DNA of 64,000 nt from an uncultured Prevotellaceae bacterium (GCA_946625675.1 CAMOTI010000157.1:1-64000), one strand, 5' to 3'. Positions 9,702 through 19,960 are shown, numbered from the stretch's first letter. The notes: generated by a model not told the origin, from the sequence alone. Numbers and translations: made by a program.

Positions 9702-10331
9702 ATGCCCCGTCTCACCCTTTCCATATCCCTTGCCTTCATCCTTTGGACGTTGATGTTCTCCCCCCAGCTCGCTTTCATCAACAAAAACATCAGCTTCTGG
9801 TGGATGATGACAGCTGCCGGACTGACATTGAGCACACTGGCCTTTGCCTTTCATGGCAAGCAGCTGAAGCAATCACTGAGCCGCTTCCGACTCACCCATG
9901 TCCTGGCTGGCATCCTCATCGCCGCTGTCATTTGGGGAGTGTTCTTCGTAGGCGACAAGCTCTCATCCCTCATGTTCTCATTCGCCCGGCCGCAGGTGGA
10001 CAGCATCTACGGACTCAAGGCATCCGACCCCCACTGGCTCATTTCCATCCTGCTTCTCTGCATCATCGGGCCGGCGGAGGAAATATTCTGGCGCGGCTAC
10101 ATACAAGACACCCTGTCGCAGCGCCACTCTCCCAATAAAGGGTTCTGGCTCACACTCTTCCTCTACACCGCCGTCCACATCCCGTCACTCAACTTCATGC
10201 TCATCATGGCAGCTATGGTGTGCGGACTCATCTGGGGCACACTCTACAGGTTCTACCCCAACCACTTTCCAGCCATCATCTTATCGCATGCCATCTGGGA
10301 TGCAGCCGTCTTCGTCTGGTTCCCGTTGTAG
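9702..10331 (+). CDS. CPBP family intramembrane metalloprotease
   Basis: GPAEEIFWRGYIQ, HIPSLNFML, ILSHAIWDA motifs; multiple TM helices. Confidence 0.85.
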   Translation: MPRLTLSISLAFILWTLMFSPQLAFINKNISFWWMMTAAGLTLSTLAFAFHGKQLKQSLSRFRLTHVLAGILIAAVIWGVFFVGDKLSSLMFSFARPQVDSIYGLKASDPHWLISILLLCIIGPAEEIFWRGYIQDTLSQRHSPNKGFWLTLFLYTAVHIPSLNFMLIMAAMVCGLIWGTLYRFYPNHFPAIILSHAIWDAAVFVWFPL

Positions 10332-10430
10332 ATACGTACAGACGACAACCCCTACCAACCCAAGATGCATACTCAACTCCAGCCATATTCATCTCACCTA
10401 ATGCGTACCCATCCATTCGTTTCAAAAAAA

Positions 10431-10526
10431 ACACTTTTAAGGACATAAAAATACAGTTCATTACATTTTTAAGGACACAAAAATGTAATTCACAACACTT
10501 TTAAGGACATAAAAATGTAAATATTC
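10431..10526. repeat. Three tandem 32-bp repeats with internal dyad symmetry
   Basis: acacttttaaggacataaaaatacagttcatt / acatttttaaggacacaaaaatgtaattcaca / acacttttaaggacataaaaatgtaaatattc. Confidence 0.92.
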
Positions 10527-10544
10527 CCATTTTTGTAGATTAAA

Positions 10545-10574
10545 TTTGTGCGAATAAAAAAAAAATTATCTTTG
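10545..10574 (+). promoter_or_regulatory. Promoter of DUF4143 ATPase: TTTG ... TATCTTTG
   Basis: -33-like TTTG 10545-10548, -7 TATCTTTG 10567-10574. Confidence 0.75.
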
Positions 10575-10592
10575 CATAAAAATAACGTCAAA

Positions 10593-11900
10593 ATGGAAAG
10601 ATTCAAAATAGAAGAATTAATCAATTGGAAAAATAATGCCAGCAGAAAGCCATTAATTATTAAAGGCGCTCGACAGGTAGGCAAAACCTGGCTAATGCTT
10701 GAATTTGCAAAAAGACACTTCAACAATTATGTCTATGTGAATTTCGAAGAAGACACAATTTTGCAGAATATATTTATCCCTGATTTCGACATTGAAAGAA
10801 TAAAGACGGCTATTTCCCTTCGCACACACACAGACATCGATGATAATACATTATTGTTGTTTGACGAAATACAGGCTGCACCAAGAGGAATTACATCATT
10901 AAAATATTTCTGTGAAAAAGCAAGAAACATTCCCGTCATTGCCGCGGGTTCCCTCTTAGGGATTTCCATGCACTCGCATGATTCCTTCCCTGTTGGAAAA
11001 GTGGATTTTATAGAACTCTACCCTATGAGTTTTCACGAGTTCCTTATGGCTATCGGCATGGAAGAATATCTCAACATCTTAAAGAAACAAGAATGGGAAA
11101 AAATCACATACATTAAAGACCAACTTATACAAACCCTGAAACTCTACTACTTCGTGGGGGGCATGCCTGAAGTAGTCAGCTCATACGTGGAAAACAAAAA
11201 CCTAGAAGAAGTAAGGAGAATTCAGAAGAACATTATATTAACTTACGAACACGACTTCTCCAAACACGCACCCGCCAAACAAGTGCCAAGAATTAGAATC
11301 GTATGGGAAAACATTGTGGGGCAGTTGGCTAAAGAAAACAAAAAATTCATCTTTGGTGTATTAAAAAAAGGAGCTAGGGCGAAAGAATTTGAACTTGCAA
11401 TAGAATGGCTGAGGGACGCAGAACTGGTTTACAAGCTAAACCGAGTCAAACTAGGAGAACTACCATTAAGTGCATACGAAGACTTAGCTTGTTTCAAACT
11501 GTTCTTGCTCGATGTGGGACTTTTGTCTGCCATGGCCAAAATCAAGCCAGAGACAATCATAAAGGGAAACGAACTGTTTTCCACATACAAAGGGGCGCTT
11601 ACAGAACAATTCGTTTTTCAGCAAATCAAAGACTTTGCAGACTTCATCTATTATTGGTCTGCAGAGAATTCCATAGGAGAAATTGATTTCCTGATACAAC
11701 ACAACGACATAATCACACCCGTGGAGGTTAAAGCTGAAGAAAACCTCAAAGCGAGAAGCCTGCGTGCGTTTGTCGACAAACATAACAACATGCATGGAAT
11801 ACGTTTCTCTATGTCAGACTTCAGAATCCAAAGTTGGATGACCAACTTTCCTCTCTACGCTATTACAAAAAACATATTCCAGGCAGGTTCTAACAATTAG
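10593..11900 (+). CDS. AAA ATPase with DUF4143-type C-terminal domain
   Basis: KPLIIKGARQVGKTWLMLEFAKR Walker A, LLLFDEIQAAP Walker B, C-terminal GALTEQFVFQQI..YYWSAENSIGEIDFLIQ (PD-(D/E)XK-like). Start placed at 10593 because the 10548 start lies inside the -33 box. Confidence 0.9.
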   Translation: MERFKIEELINWKNNASRKPLIIKGARQVGKTWLMLEFAKRHFNNYVYVNFEEDTILQNIFIPDFDIERIKTAISLRTHTDIDDNTLLLFDEIQAAPRGITSLKYFCEKARNIPVIAAGSLLGISMHSHDSFPVGKVDFIELYPMSFHEFLMAIGMEEYLNILKKQEWEKITYIKDQLIQTLKLYYFVGGMPEVVSSYVENKNLEEVRRIQKNIILTYEHDFSKHAPAKQVPRIRIVWENIVGQLAKENKKFIFGVLKKGARAKEFELAIEWLRDAELVYKLNRVKLGELPLSAYEDLACFKLFLLDVGLLSAMAKIKPETIIKGNELFSTYKGALTEQFVFQQIKDFADFIYYWSAENSIGEIDFLIQHNDIITPVEVKAEENLKARSLRAFVDKHNNMHGIRFSMSDFRIQSWMTNFPLYAITKNIFQAGSNN

Positions 11901-12063
11901 CTTTAAGCTGTGCTTAGACTATTTTTGAGCAGATTTTCTCGCAATCCCGTAAAAGCATAGCCAGCTACAATTCAAAGGATTAGCAGTTTCCGTCTCAGCC
12001 CCATTATCCAGACACACCTTCCATCTTTTTCTTCTAAAATTTGGACGTTTAAACAAAATAAAC

Positions 12064-12071
12064 TATATTTG
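12064..12071 (+). promoter_or_regulatory. -7 element TATATTTG upstream of the second ATPase
   Basis: Matches TAnnTTTG, 27 bp before the ATG. Confidence 0.65.
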
Positions 12072-12097
12072 CATACGCTTTCTAAAACAAACAAGAT

Positions 12098-13651
12098 ATG
12101 GCTGACATTGAAAGAAAATATCCGCTGTCGAACCAGACTTTCCAAGATGTCATTGAGGAAGGTTACTACTATGTAGACAAAACCGAACTGCTCTACAAAC
12201 TGGCCAACAACTACAAATATGCTTTTCTAAGCCGCCCGAGAAGATTTGGTAAGTCCATGCTCTGCTCCACGCTAGCCGCCTATTTCCAAGGAAAGAAAAA
12301 ACTGTTCAGGGGGCTGGCCATAGAGCAAATGGAAACTTCATGGAAAGCATATCCCGTCATCCATATCAGTCTCGCGGAAATCAAGGAAATCAAGACGTCA
12401 GAAATACGTAAGCAACTCTACGACATCATCGAGGAACAAGAGGAATTCATGGGGGTCGAAACAAAAGGGAGAACACTCAGCAGCAGGTTCAAGAGCCTTA
12501 TCATCTCCTGCCACAAGAAATACGGAGAAAAGGTGGTGGTCATTCTCGATGAATACGACGTGCCACTGCTGAACGTGTTACATGACAATAAAAGTCTGGA
12601 AAAGGTGAGACAGGTGATGAGAACGTTTTACTCACCGCTAAAAGTATGCGATCCCTACCTCAAGTTCGTGTTTATCACGGGTATCACAAAATTCTCTCAG
12701 CTCAGCATTTTCAGCGAGATCAACAACTTGAAGGTAGTCAGCATGCTTCATGAGTTTTCAACCATCTGTGGATTCACGCAGACAGAATTGGAACAGAATT
12801 TCCAGGCAGGCATCCAAAGACTGGCGGAAAGCAGGGGACTCACATGGAAGCAGGCACTGGAACTCTTACGTCAAAACTATGACGGATACCATTTCTCTGC
12901 AAACGCACAGGGAGTGTACAACCCTTATAGCATTGTTAATGCGCTTTCCGACGGAGAAGTGAAAAACCACTGGTTCGCCACTGGCACACCCACATTCCTC
13001 GTCAACATGCTCAAGAAATTCAACACCAACATCTCCGATGTGGAAAACACTGACGCATCAAGCGAAGAATTTGACGCACCTACCGAGGACATGCACTCTG
13101 TTCTTCCGATATTTTATCAGAGCGGATACCTCACCATCAAGGGATACGACCCGGAATTTAGCATTTACTCCTTAGGATATCCTAATAAGGAAGTAAAGAC
13201 CGGGATGATGAAAGCACTTTATCCCTTTTTTGTTACACCCAACACTGACGGAAGGGCTGACGTGTTGCGAAGCATTTGCAAGGGGTTCATGCTGCACGAT
13301 CTCAACCTGTCATTCGACATATTGTATGCATATCTGGAAAGCATACCATATCAAGACAGCCATTTCGACGAGAGCCACTGGACCCAGATGCTCTATGTCG
13401 TATTTTCGCTCCTCGGAATGCATGTCGAGTCGCAGGTGAGAACAGCAAAAGGCAGAATCGACATCATCATCAAGACAAAGAATGACATATACGTCATGGA
13501 GGTGAAATTGGATCGGCCGGCCCGAGAGGCTCTCGAACAAATCGACAAGAAAGAATACCTCATACCCTACACGCTTGACGGCAGAAAACTCACTAAAATC
13601 GGAATCTCATTCTCAACCGAACAGCACAACATAGCCGAATGGGTTGTTTGA
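12098..13651 (+). CDS. AAA-ATPase-like / PD-(D/E)XK nuclease protein (DUF1703 type)
   Basis: YPLSNQTFQDVIEEGYYYVDKTELLYKL..FLSRPRRFGKSMLCSTLAAYF; C-terminal GRIDIIIKTKNDIYVMEVKLDR nuclease motif. Confidence 0.92.
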   Translation: MADIERKYPLSNQTFQDVIEEGYYYVDKTELLYKLANNYKYAFLSRPRRFGKSMLCSTLAAYFQGKKKLFRGLAIEQMETSWKAYPVIHISLAEIKEIKTSEIRKQLYDIIEEQEEFMGVETKGRTLSSRFKSLIISCHKKYGEKVVVILDEYDVPLLNVLHDNKSLEKVRQVMRTFYSPLKVCDPYLKFVFITGITKFSQLSIFSEINNLKVVSMLHEFSTICGFTQTELEQNFQAGIQRLAESRGLTWKQALELLRQNYDGYHFSANAQGVYNPYSIVNALSDGEVKNHWFATGTPTFLVNMLKKFNTNISDVENTDASSEEFDAPTEDMHSVLPIFYQSGYLTIKGYDPEFSIYSLGYPNKEVKTGMMKALYPFFVTPNTDGRADVLRSICKGFMLHDLNLSFDILYAYLESIPYQDSHFDESHWTQMLYVVFSLLGMHVESQVRTAKGRIDIIIKTKNDIYVMEVKLDRPAREALEQIDKKEYLIPYTLDGRKLTKIGISFSTEQHNIAEWVV

Positions 13652-13712
13652 ATAATAAAACTGCATTTCCAGCGACTACATAGTTGTTTTGCTAAATAAT
13701 AGTGAATTAGTT

Positions 13713-13740
13713 ATCACAACGGCATTCATTGTGATTTTTT
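13713..13740 (+). terminator. Rho-independent terminator after the second ATPase
   Basis: ATCACAA-cggcattca(loop)-TTGTGAT followed by a T run. Confidence 0.65.
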
Positions 13741-13808
13741 CATCACCATTATAAAAAAAACATTATTTTCTGTTTTTTTGAGAACTATTTTGCCAGCTTA
13801 TTAATTCT

Positions 13809-16382
13809 CTAAAACGTACCCTTGTCATTGTCGCGGTTATGTAGTTTTCGGTTGATATTGAGTTTCTTACCCGTCGAAAAATTATATGAGAAACCTATCA
13901 CAAACATTGATCGGTTGTCATCAATATGCGTCTTATAAGAAGTCTGAAGAATGCTGGCAGGAAGGCTGTATCCGGAATAGCGTGAACGAGTGAAAAGCCA
14001 ATAATCAGCAGCGTAGATACGCAAGCCTTTTTTCTGCCAGTACACCTGCAAGTGCGAGGCATTCTCGCCGGCATCCAGCACAGGGCCATTAAGCCGTTTG
14101 GAAACCACACTGCCCTGATACATTGCGCCCCAGCATCCTTTTTGGTACTGGACACCAAAATAAAGAGGTGCCCATACGTGATGGTAACGTCCGACAACTG
14201 GGCTGCTGATGGTCTGACGATAGACATAGCCTTGAAGCATGACAGACAGCTCTTTGCTCTTGAATGGCGAGAAGGTGAACTGATAAGACCCCCCAAAATC
14301 GGAAGAGAAGCGGGCATTTTCACTTTTTCTCACAACATACTGCCTGCCCATCATCTCCTGCTGGGTGAAATATTGGCTGTAAGGACGGTCGGCATAACGA
14401 TAGTCCAATGTAAGACGGGTGGTGAGCCACCCCAAGTTCCAACGGCACACAAACTGCGTCTGATAAATGTTGTTGCTTCTTAGGTAAGGATTGCCTACAC
14501 TCATCACACCGGGAATCACCATCTGTGCATTATTACTAAGAAGTGAAATCGAAGGCACGTTTGTTCCGGAAGATGTGACAAACTGAAGCCCCAGCTGCTG
14601 GGAAACGTTATAAGACAAAACCAGTTTTGGTGTGAAGTACCAACGGGAGTCGTGCGTGTCGTCATTCTTATGTGCCACATAAGTGGCTCCGGTGCCTATC
14701 CGGTACATCAGGCGCTTCAACTTTCCACTATATTCCGCATAGAGATAATTTTGATAGCTGGCAGAGGTGTAGTCATAGTCATTATAGTTGGACAGCACAT
14801 TGCTGATGGTGGCTTGTGAGCGACCAAACGAGCCACGGTAGCCCAGATTGAGACGACTGCCGCTTTCCCAGTTCTTGCCATAGGAAATCTCACCGATAAA
14901 CGAATACTTGTCATTAATCTGCCGAACGGCATCGGAAAGCAGGACACCACCATCTTCAAGGCTCGATTGCTCATTCGTAGAGCTTACCTTGTTATGATAG
15001 TAGGTTCCCACCAAGTCCACCTCAAGTTCTTGGTCATGGGGAAGACTCTTCTGAAGATAGGCGTTCAACACTGGGCCAAAGGACTTGGCTCGCTTCATTG
15101 ATGAGGCTGTTCCATCTGTAACGCTCCTTTCTGTACTGATACGGATATCACCTACACCATTTGAATGGTCACGGTCAAAATTCGGCTGAGCAACAACCTG
15201 AAAGGTCACGTCGTCATCCTTGCTGTAGGTATACTTCAGGGTCGGGGTATTTACTGTATAGCCGAATTTGTCGCGGATGACAGACCGATAATGGTTTGCC
15301 TCACCATCCAGGATATAGTCGTATTGACGATTTGAGATGCGTTTGTCGTAGTCACGTAAACTGAAACCATAGGAGAATGACAACTGATGATTGCCAGAGA
15401 TCATGTTCAGATAGGCTTCCTCATCGCTGAAACCTGTAGTGAACGCACTTTGGGCATCAATACCCCCACCGACACCCGTGTCCAGTTTACGCGTGATTAC
15501 ATTCAACACGGTACCAGCGTCGGCATAACGGGCTGGGGGTATATTATAATATTCCACGCGGACTACCTTCTCGGAAGGGATTCCCTTCAAGTCTATATCG
15601 GAAGAACGTACACCGTTCAGAAGGATAAGCACATTTCCGCCGTCCATTCGCTCAAGTTTTCTGCTGACGGGATTGGTTCGCAAGTCTTCTACCTTCTCCA
15701 GCAAATCATGCGCATGACGAGAACTGCGAACTTGCTCATCCGAGAACGTATGAACGGTTTTGTCTACATGGTTCATGATATGAGTGCCGTTCACCTTCAC
15801 GCCTTTGATCATGTATTCTGCCGGTTCCATACTGATGATGCCAATATCGCCGGCTGAGCATGGTCGGTAAACGGTTTTGTAGCCAACATACGAGCACCTG
15901 ACAAGCACGGTGTCACACATAACGCTTGCACCAAAAGGGACGGAGAAATAGCCGCTTGCATTGCTGACACCACCAGCTAAGACTGTTGAGTCCGAAGGAG
16001 AGAGTAAGGCAATATTGGCGAACGCCACGGCTTGATCTTGCTCGTCATGAACGATGCCGGTCAGATGACGGTCGGTCTTGCAGAGAGGCTCGACGAAGAT
16101 TTTCTTGTCGGATGGATCACTTGAGTCAAGTTGTGTCCGTATGGGATAAAAACCGATTATCTGCTCCAGGGCATCTGGAATGGACTTACGGACAACGGAG
16201 GTGCTTATGTGGTAACTTTCAAGCTCATTGTATATGAACATGATCGTGTACTCATCCTGCTGATCATTGAGATGAAGGAGAACGTCTGAAAGAGGAACGT
16301 CATCATAGATGTGGGTGATTTGTTGAGAATGGGCTGTCTTGCCTGTCATGCACAACAGAATTATAAGAAATAATCTTTTCAT
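13809..16382 (-). CDS. Outer membrane beta-barrel protein (TonB-dependent-receptor-like; STN + carboxypeptidase-like + plug + barrel)
   Basis: Signal peptide; STN-like N-terminus; LTGIVHDEQDQAVAFANIALLS..; plug-like LILLNGVRSSDIDLKGIPSEKVVRVEYYNIPPARY; downstream of sigma/anti-sigma genes. Confidence 0.8.
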   Translation of the reverse strand: MKRLFLIILLCMTGKTAHSQQITHIYDDVPLSDVLLHLNDQQDEYTIMFIYNELESYHISTSVVRKSIPDALEQIIGFYPIRTQLDSSDPSDKKIFVEPLCKTDRHLTGIVHDEQDQAVAFANIALLSPSDSTVLAGGVSNASGYFSVPFGASVMCDTVLVRCSYVGYKTVYRPCSAGDIGIISMEPAEYMIKGVKVNGTHIMNHVDKTVHTFSDEQVRSSRHAHDLLEKVEDLRTNPVSRKLERMDGGNVLILLNGVRSSDIDLKGIPSEKVVRVEYYNIPPARYADAGTVLNVITRKLDTGVGGGIDAQSAFTTGFSDEEAYLNMISGNHQLSFSYGFSLRDYDKRISNRQYDYILDGEANHYRSVIRDKFGYTVNTPTLKYTYSKDDDVTFQVVAQPNFDRDHSNGVGDIRISTERSVTDGTASSMKRAKSFGPVLNAYLQKSLPHDQELEVDLVGTYYHNKVSSTNEQSSLEDGGVLLSDAVRQINDKYSFIGEISYGKNWESGSRLNLGYRGSFGRSQATISNVLSNYNDYDYTSASYQNYLYAEYSGKLKRLMYRIGTGATYVAHKNDDTHDSRWYFTPKLVLSYNVSQQLGLQFVTSSGTNVPSISLLSNNAQMVIPGVMSVGNPYLRSNNIYQTQFVCRWNLGWLTTRLTLDYRYADRPYSQYFTQQEMMGRQYVVRKSENARFSSDFGGSYQFTFSPFKSKELSVMLQGYVYRQTISSPVVGRYHHVWAPLYFGVQYQKGCWGAMYQGSVVSKRLNGPVLDAGENASHLQVYWQKKGLRIYAADYWLFTRSRYSGYSLPASILQTSYKTHIDDNRSMFVIGFSYNFSTGKKLNINRKLHNRDNDKGTF

Positions 16383-16398
16383 CGTTTCTGTCTTCTTT

Positions 16399-17205
16399 TT
16401 ATTTCACAACGATTTTGTTGGGCTCAAGTTCGATTTCTATAGCATCAAACTGGTTGAGGTTCTCCACAACATTTTCCAAACTTTGTGTCTGGTTCCACAC
16501 AAAATAAAAACGAAGACGGCGTGCCGAGTCGTTCTTGAATACAACCTCCGCGTGATAATATATGCCTATATCTGACAGGATTTTCTCCAAACCCACATTT
16601 TCATACACTTGTTTGCCGTTGGGGGCTACATGGTCTGCCCCAACCTCATCACCTTCAAGAGGTGCAAGAACGGCTATTGAGTCCGAATCCGCTATCTGGG
16701 CTGTCTGGCTCTCAGCCTCAGGCATTATTGTGTCTGCCGGATTGGGCAACGCTTTTCCAGCATCTCGAGGAGCAACCGTATTCAAAGTCAATATGTCCTG
16801 ACTATTAGGCTTGGTTTGTCCTTGCTGAAAAAAACGTACGATGCGAATACCCGCGAAAGCAATGCCGACAGCAAACAGAATACCGGCAAACACTGCAGCC
16901 ACCTTCGAAAATGACGAACGTAACGAAAAAAATGAATGGAAACGGCGCTTTGGAGATGGATTCTCTGGCAAAGCTATTGGTTTGGAGTCTAATTTCTTTT
17001 GTTCAAAACAACGCCATGCCGACTCCGGATCGACCTCTTGCCGAATATGACGATGGTGATAGCCACGTTTGACTGAGGCCATCATCTCATAGGCCTTGCG
17101 AATCTCATCATCACGAGTGATGAATGACTGGATTTCCTGTTCGGAATAGTCCTCTGGATTGTCAAGCATTTCCAAAAGACGGATGATTTTGCGATTTGAT
17201 TCCAT
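16399..17205 (-). CDS. Putative membrane anti-sigma factor, FecR-like with DUF4974-like C-terminus
   Basis: Single TM segment (VAAVFAGILFAVGIAFAGI), C-terminal YHAEVVFKNDSARRLRFYFVWNQTQSLENVVENLNQFDAIEIELEPNKIVV; adjacent to ECF sigma. Confidence 0.65.
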   Translation of the reverse strand: MESNRKIIRLLEMLDNPEDYSEQEIQSFITRDDEIRKAYEMMASVKRGYHHRHIRQEVDPESAWRCFEQKKLDSKPIALPENPSPKRRFHSFFSLRSSFSKVAAVFAGILFAVGIAFAGIRIVRFFQQGQTKPNSQDILTLNTVAPRDAGKALPNPADTIMPEAESQTAQIADSDSIAVLAPLEGDEVGADHVAPNGKQVYENVGLEKILSDIGIYYHAEVVFKNDSARRLRFYFVWNQTQSLENVVENLNQFDAIEIELEPNKIVVK

Positions 17206-17219
17206 AATATCTGCGGTGT

Positions 17220-17708
17220 TTAGGAACGGTAATGGTTTTGGAGCGTTTGAATTGCCTGGCTCAAGTACTTATATACTGTCTTCAGGTTCATATCCAGTTC
17301 TGAGGCAATTTCTTTCAATTTCATACCCTCTTCGAAGCGGAGGCGAAAAATGCTGAGGTGCGGTTCTGCAAGACAGCGGTCGGCCAAGTCACAAACATTT
17401 TCATAGTTCAACTGGACATCTGCTGCGTACCGTTCACCAACCAGAGTTTCAGAACAATACAAGTCCTGTAACTGCTCTCTTACCGATTTTTGTCGGATGC
17501 GGTTCATGCAACCGTTATGAACCGACCGCAAAAGGTAAGATCTCATCTTGTCTGGAGAAACTTCAACCGTCGACTCCATCAACCTGAGAAACACGTCCTC
17601 AACAACGTCCTCGGCTTCCTCGTCATCATACAGTAATGTCCTGGCGAGATGATTCATCTCGCTATAATACTGAATAAAAAGCTGTTTGAGTGTCGCCTTG
17701 TCTGTCAT
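17220..17708 (-). CDS. RNA polymerase ECF-type sigma factor
   Basis: DDEEAEDVVEDVFLRLME region 2, FEEGMKLKEIASELDMNLKTVYKYLSQAIQTL region 4. Confidence 0.9.
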   Translation of the reverse strand: MTDKATLKQLFIQYYSEMNHLARTLLYDDEEAEDVVEDVFLRLMESTVEVSPDKMRSYLLRSVHNGCMNRIRQKSVREQLQDLYCSETLVGERYAADVQLNYENVCDLADRCLAEPHLSIFRLRFEEGMKLKEIASELDMNLKTVYKYLSQAIQTLQNHYRS

Positions 17709-18009
17709 CGTTTCTGTATTACAACCTCACTTCGCATGGTAATGAAGCGCCATGCTTTTACCTTATAGACACTTTGGAATCCCTTTTTTCTACAAAAACG
17801 TAATATTTATTTTCTTTGTTGCTTTTTCAACAAAAAAAACTTCTTTTTAGTAAGATAAAAAAAATGTAGCCCCGGCACTGAAAAAACGTCAGGGCTTCAT
17901 AGTTTCCTGTTTCCTCGAAACCACAAAGCCCCATTGCGTTATTTATTTTGCGTCACTTTTACAAGACAAACAAATTTTCACGTTTGACTAGTATTTTACT
18001 TCCTCTTCT

Positions 18010-19599
18010 TCATTCCTTGGATGTCAATTCGAAATAGCAAAGGGAGCGTTCGGTGGTGTAATACACCATGTTGCCGTATTTCCACACCTGGCAGGCTCCC
18101 TTGGTCAGACGAATCTGGCGGTCAACGTCGGAACGTCCCAACATCCAAATTTCAAGAGAGTTCTTGTCACGGTTACGGCAAACGTAACGGTAACACTCAT
18201 CTTCCTGAAGCTGGTAATAGACTTTCTCTCGAGGATAAAAGGCCACCTCATTCAACCGCTGGTCCACCACAACGACATTTCCATTATTCAACTTCACGGG
18301 CAACTGCTTCCAGTCACACCATACCGGTTCCAAACGACGGGTACTGTCATTCTTTACGTAGATTGTGTCACGGACAGCCTCGGTTATAAGGCCTTTCTTC
18401 GTGTCCCACTCAGACATGTTAATCTCGCTGTCATTGATGTCTCGTTGGAAAACCAGACCGTCATCCTGCAAATACCAAGCCTCCCAAGGAGTGATCATAG
18501 CGTCGTTTAGCATTTCGTTCTTTACGGTCAGGGGTTTAAAAAAGAAAGGTTCACCGGTATGTGAATTCAATGAGGCAATAAAAGGGCGGCTGTCCTTCAC
18601 TGTCTCGCCTGTGCCGCGAACTCCAAACCCCATGTTCAGCATATATATCGTGCCATGCTGACCGAACAGAAAACTTTTAGATGCGCGCTCCGACGGATAC
18701 TTATACTCCCAAAGTTGATGGAGGTCTTTATCAAAAGCACGTAGACTGTTACGGTCGGAGATGTAATAGCAGGAATCCTGCTCCAGAATGTTGGAACAAA
18801 GATGGTTGACTACGGAGTCATCGTATCTCATCACATCATAGCCAATACTGAAGCCGCCTTGAGGGAAAAGGACAAACGACATCGCACCAAACAGAAATCC
18901 CGTCATAAAAGAGTCTGCGAAATGAGCCAGTTTCACGCTGCCTTTCGTATAGCCGGTCATGGCAACATGGGTCGTAATCTGCCCCGTAAGCAAGTCAATC
19001 AGGCAGATGTCGTCTGCTACAATGAGCAGACGATTGCCTGGCAGTTCCATCACTTCATCCCAGCCCCAACTGTGGTCGATGTTCACCTTGCCCTGCCACC
19101 GCTCACTACCGTCACTCAAACGGTGACACATCAGCTTATGGTCTGAACCACCTTTATAACCCAATATCAAATCGAGGGAGTCGTCCATATAGACAGGACG
19201 GATTTTCAACTCCCTACGGTAAATACCACTACCGAAGTCAAGTACCTCGACTTTATCCCCCACATTGGCAAACACACCATATTTCGTAGGGATAGCTGTT
19301 TTGGCCGTGCCTTTCACTTCATGTGTCCACAACACACGGTTCATTTTCATGTCAAAAAGCGATATCTGTGATTTGCCAGAACTGAATGTGCCAGCACCCA
19401 CATTCCTGGTCACGATACTGGCATAACGATCGTCGGAAGAGAAACCCACATTCGAGATGCCAGTCTCAAACAGTTCTTCAACTCCCTTGTATTGACGACC
19501 GCTCAAGTCACGTGCCAAAGTCACATCTTTCGTCTGACCACACACATCGCATAGCGACATAAAAAACAGCAGTGCCAAGTATAAGATTTTATCTTTCAT
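18010..19599 (-). CDS. Secreted beta-propeller-like protein of unknown function
   Basis: Signal peptide; repeated W/Y/D strand pattern (LFDMKMNRVLWTHEVKG, HRLSDGSERWQGKVN, RAFDKDLHQLWEYKYP) typical of PQQ-like propellers. Confidence 0.55.
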   Translation of the reverse strand: MKDKILYLALLFFMSLCDVCGQTKDVTLARDLSGRQYKGVEELFETGISNVGFSSDDRYASIVTRNVGAGTFSSGKSQISLFDMKMNRVLWTHEVKGTAKTAIPTKYGVFANVGDKVEVLDFGSGIYRRELKIRPVYMDDSLDLILGYKGGSDHKLMCHRLSDGSERWQGKVNIDHSWGWDEVMELPGNRLLIVADDICLIDLLTGQITTHVAMTGYTKGSVKLAHFADSFMTGFLFGAMSFVLFPQGGFSIGYDVMRYDDSVVNHLCSNILEQDSCYYISDRNSLRAFDKDLHQLWEYKYPSERASKSFLFGQHGTIYMLNMGFGVRGTGETVKDSRPFIASLNSHTGEPFFFKPLTVKNEMLNDAMITPWEAWYLQDDGLVFQRDINDSEINMSEWDTKKGLITEAVRDTIYVKNDSTRRLEPVWCDWKQLPVKLNNGNVVVVDQRLNEVAFYPREKVYYQLQEDECYRYVCRNRDKNSLEIWMLGRSDVDRQIRLTKGACQVWKYGNMVYYTTERSLCYFELTSKE

Positions 19600-19791
19600 A
19601 GTCTGTTCTGCATTAGCTAAAATAAGCTCAATTTATAAAAAATAGTATGCAAATTTACAATTATACTACCATAACTCCACCCCTTCCAATAGAAATCCAA
19701 CGTTTTTTAAGATTATTTATACTTTAGTCTCATCATTGAACTCTTTGGTTGTCACTGCCTGTTGAGTGCCACCTATCGGGGAAGTAATAAT

Positions 19792-19827
19792 TAGATTTGG
19801 TAGATTTGGTTCGATTTGTACGATTTC
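19792..19827. repeat. 9-bp-period tandem array (TAGATTTGG-type unit)
   Basis: tagatttgg tagatttgg ttcgatttg tacgatttc. Confidence 0.75.
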
Positions 19828-19905
19828 CCGACGAATGCGACTTCTCTTGAGGGATTCGCCAACTACGATAGAATAAAAAGAATCACCTCATGCGGAAGCC
19901 ACAAA

Positions 19906-19939
19906 CATCCCCCGCACAACCATAGCTGTGCGGGGGATG
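19906..19939 (-). terminator. Terminator after the PL1-like gene
   Basis: CATCCCCCGCACA / TGTGCGGGGGATG perfect 13-bp stem. Confidence 0.75.
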
Positions 19940-19960
19940 GAACTTTTCGACTGTCTGCGT

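Noticed and set aside
10431-10526. CRISPR array interpretation of the 32-bp repeats
   Set aside because: Repeats are head-to-tail with no unique spacers and there are no cas genes in the window
10548-10592. Longer start of the DUF4143 ATPase ORF
   Set aside because: The alternative GTG lies within the -33 box and upstream of the -7 element, so it would not be transcribed from that promoter
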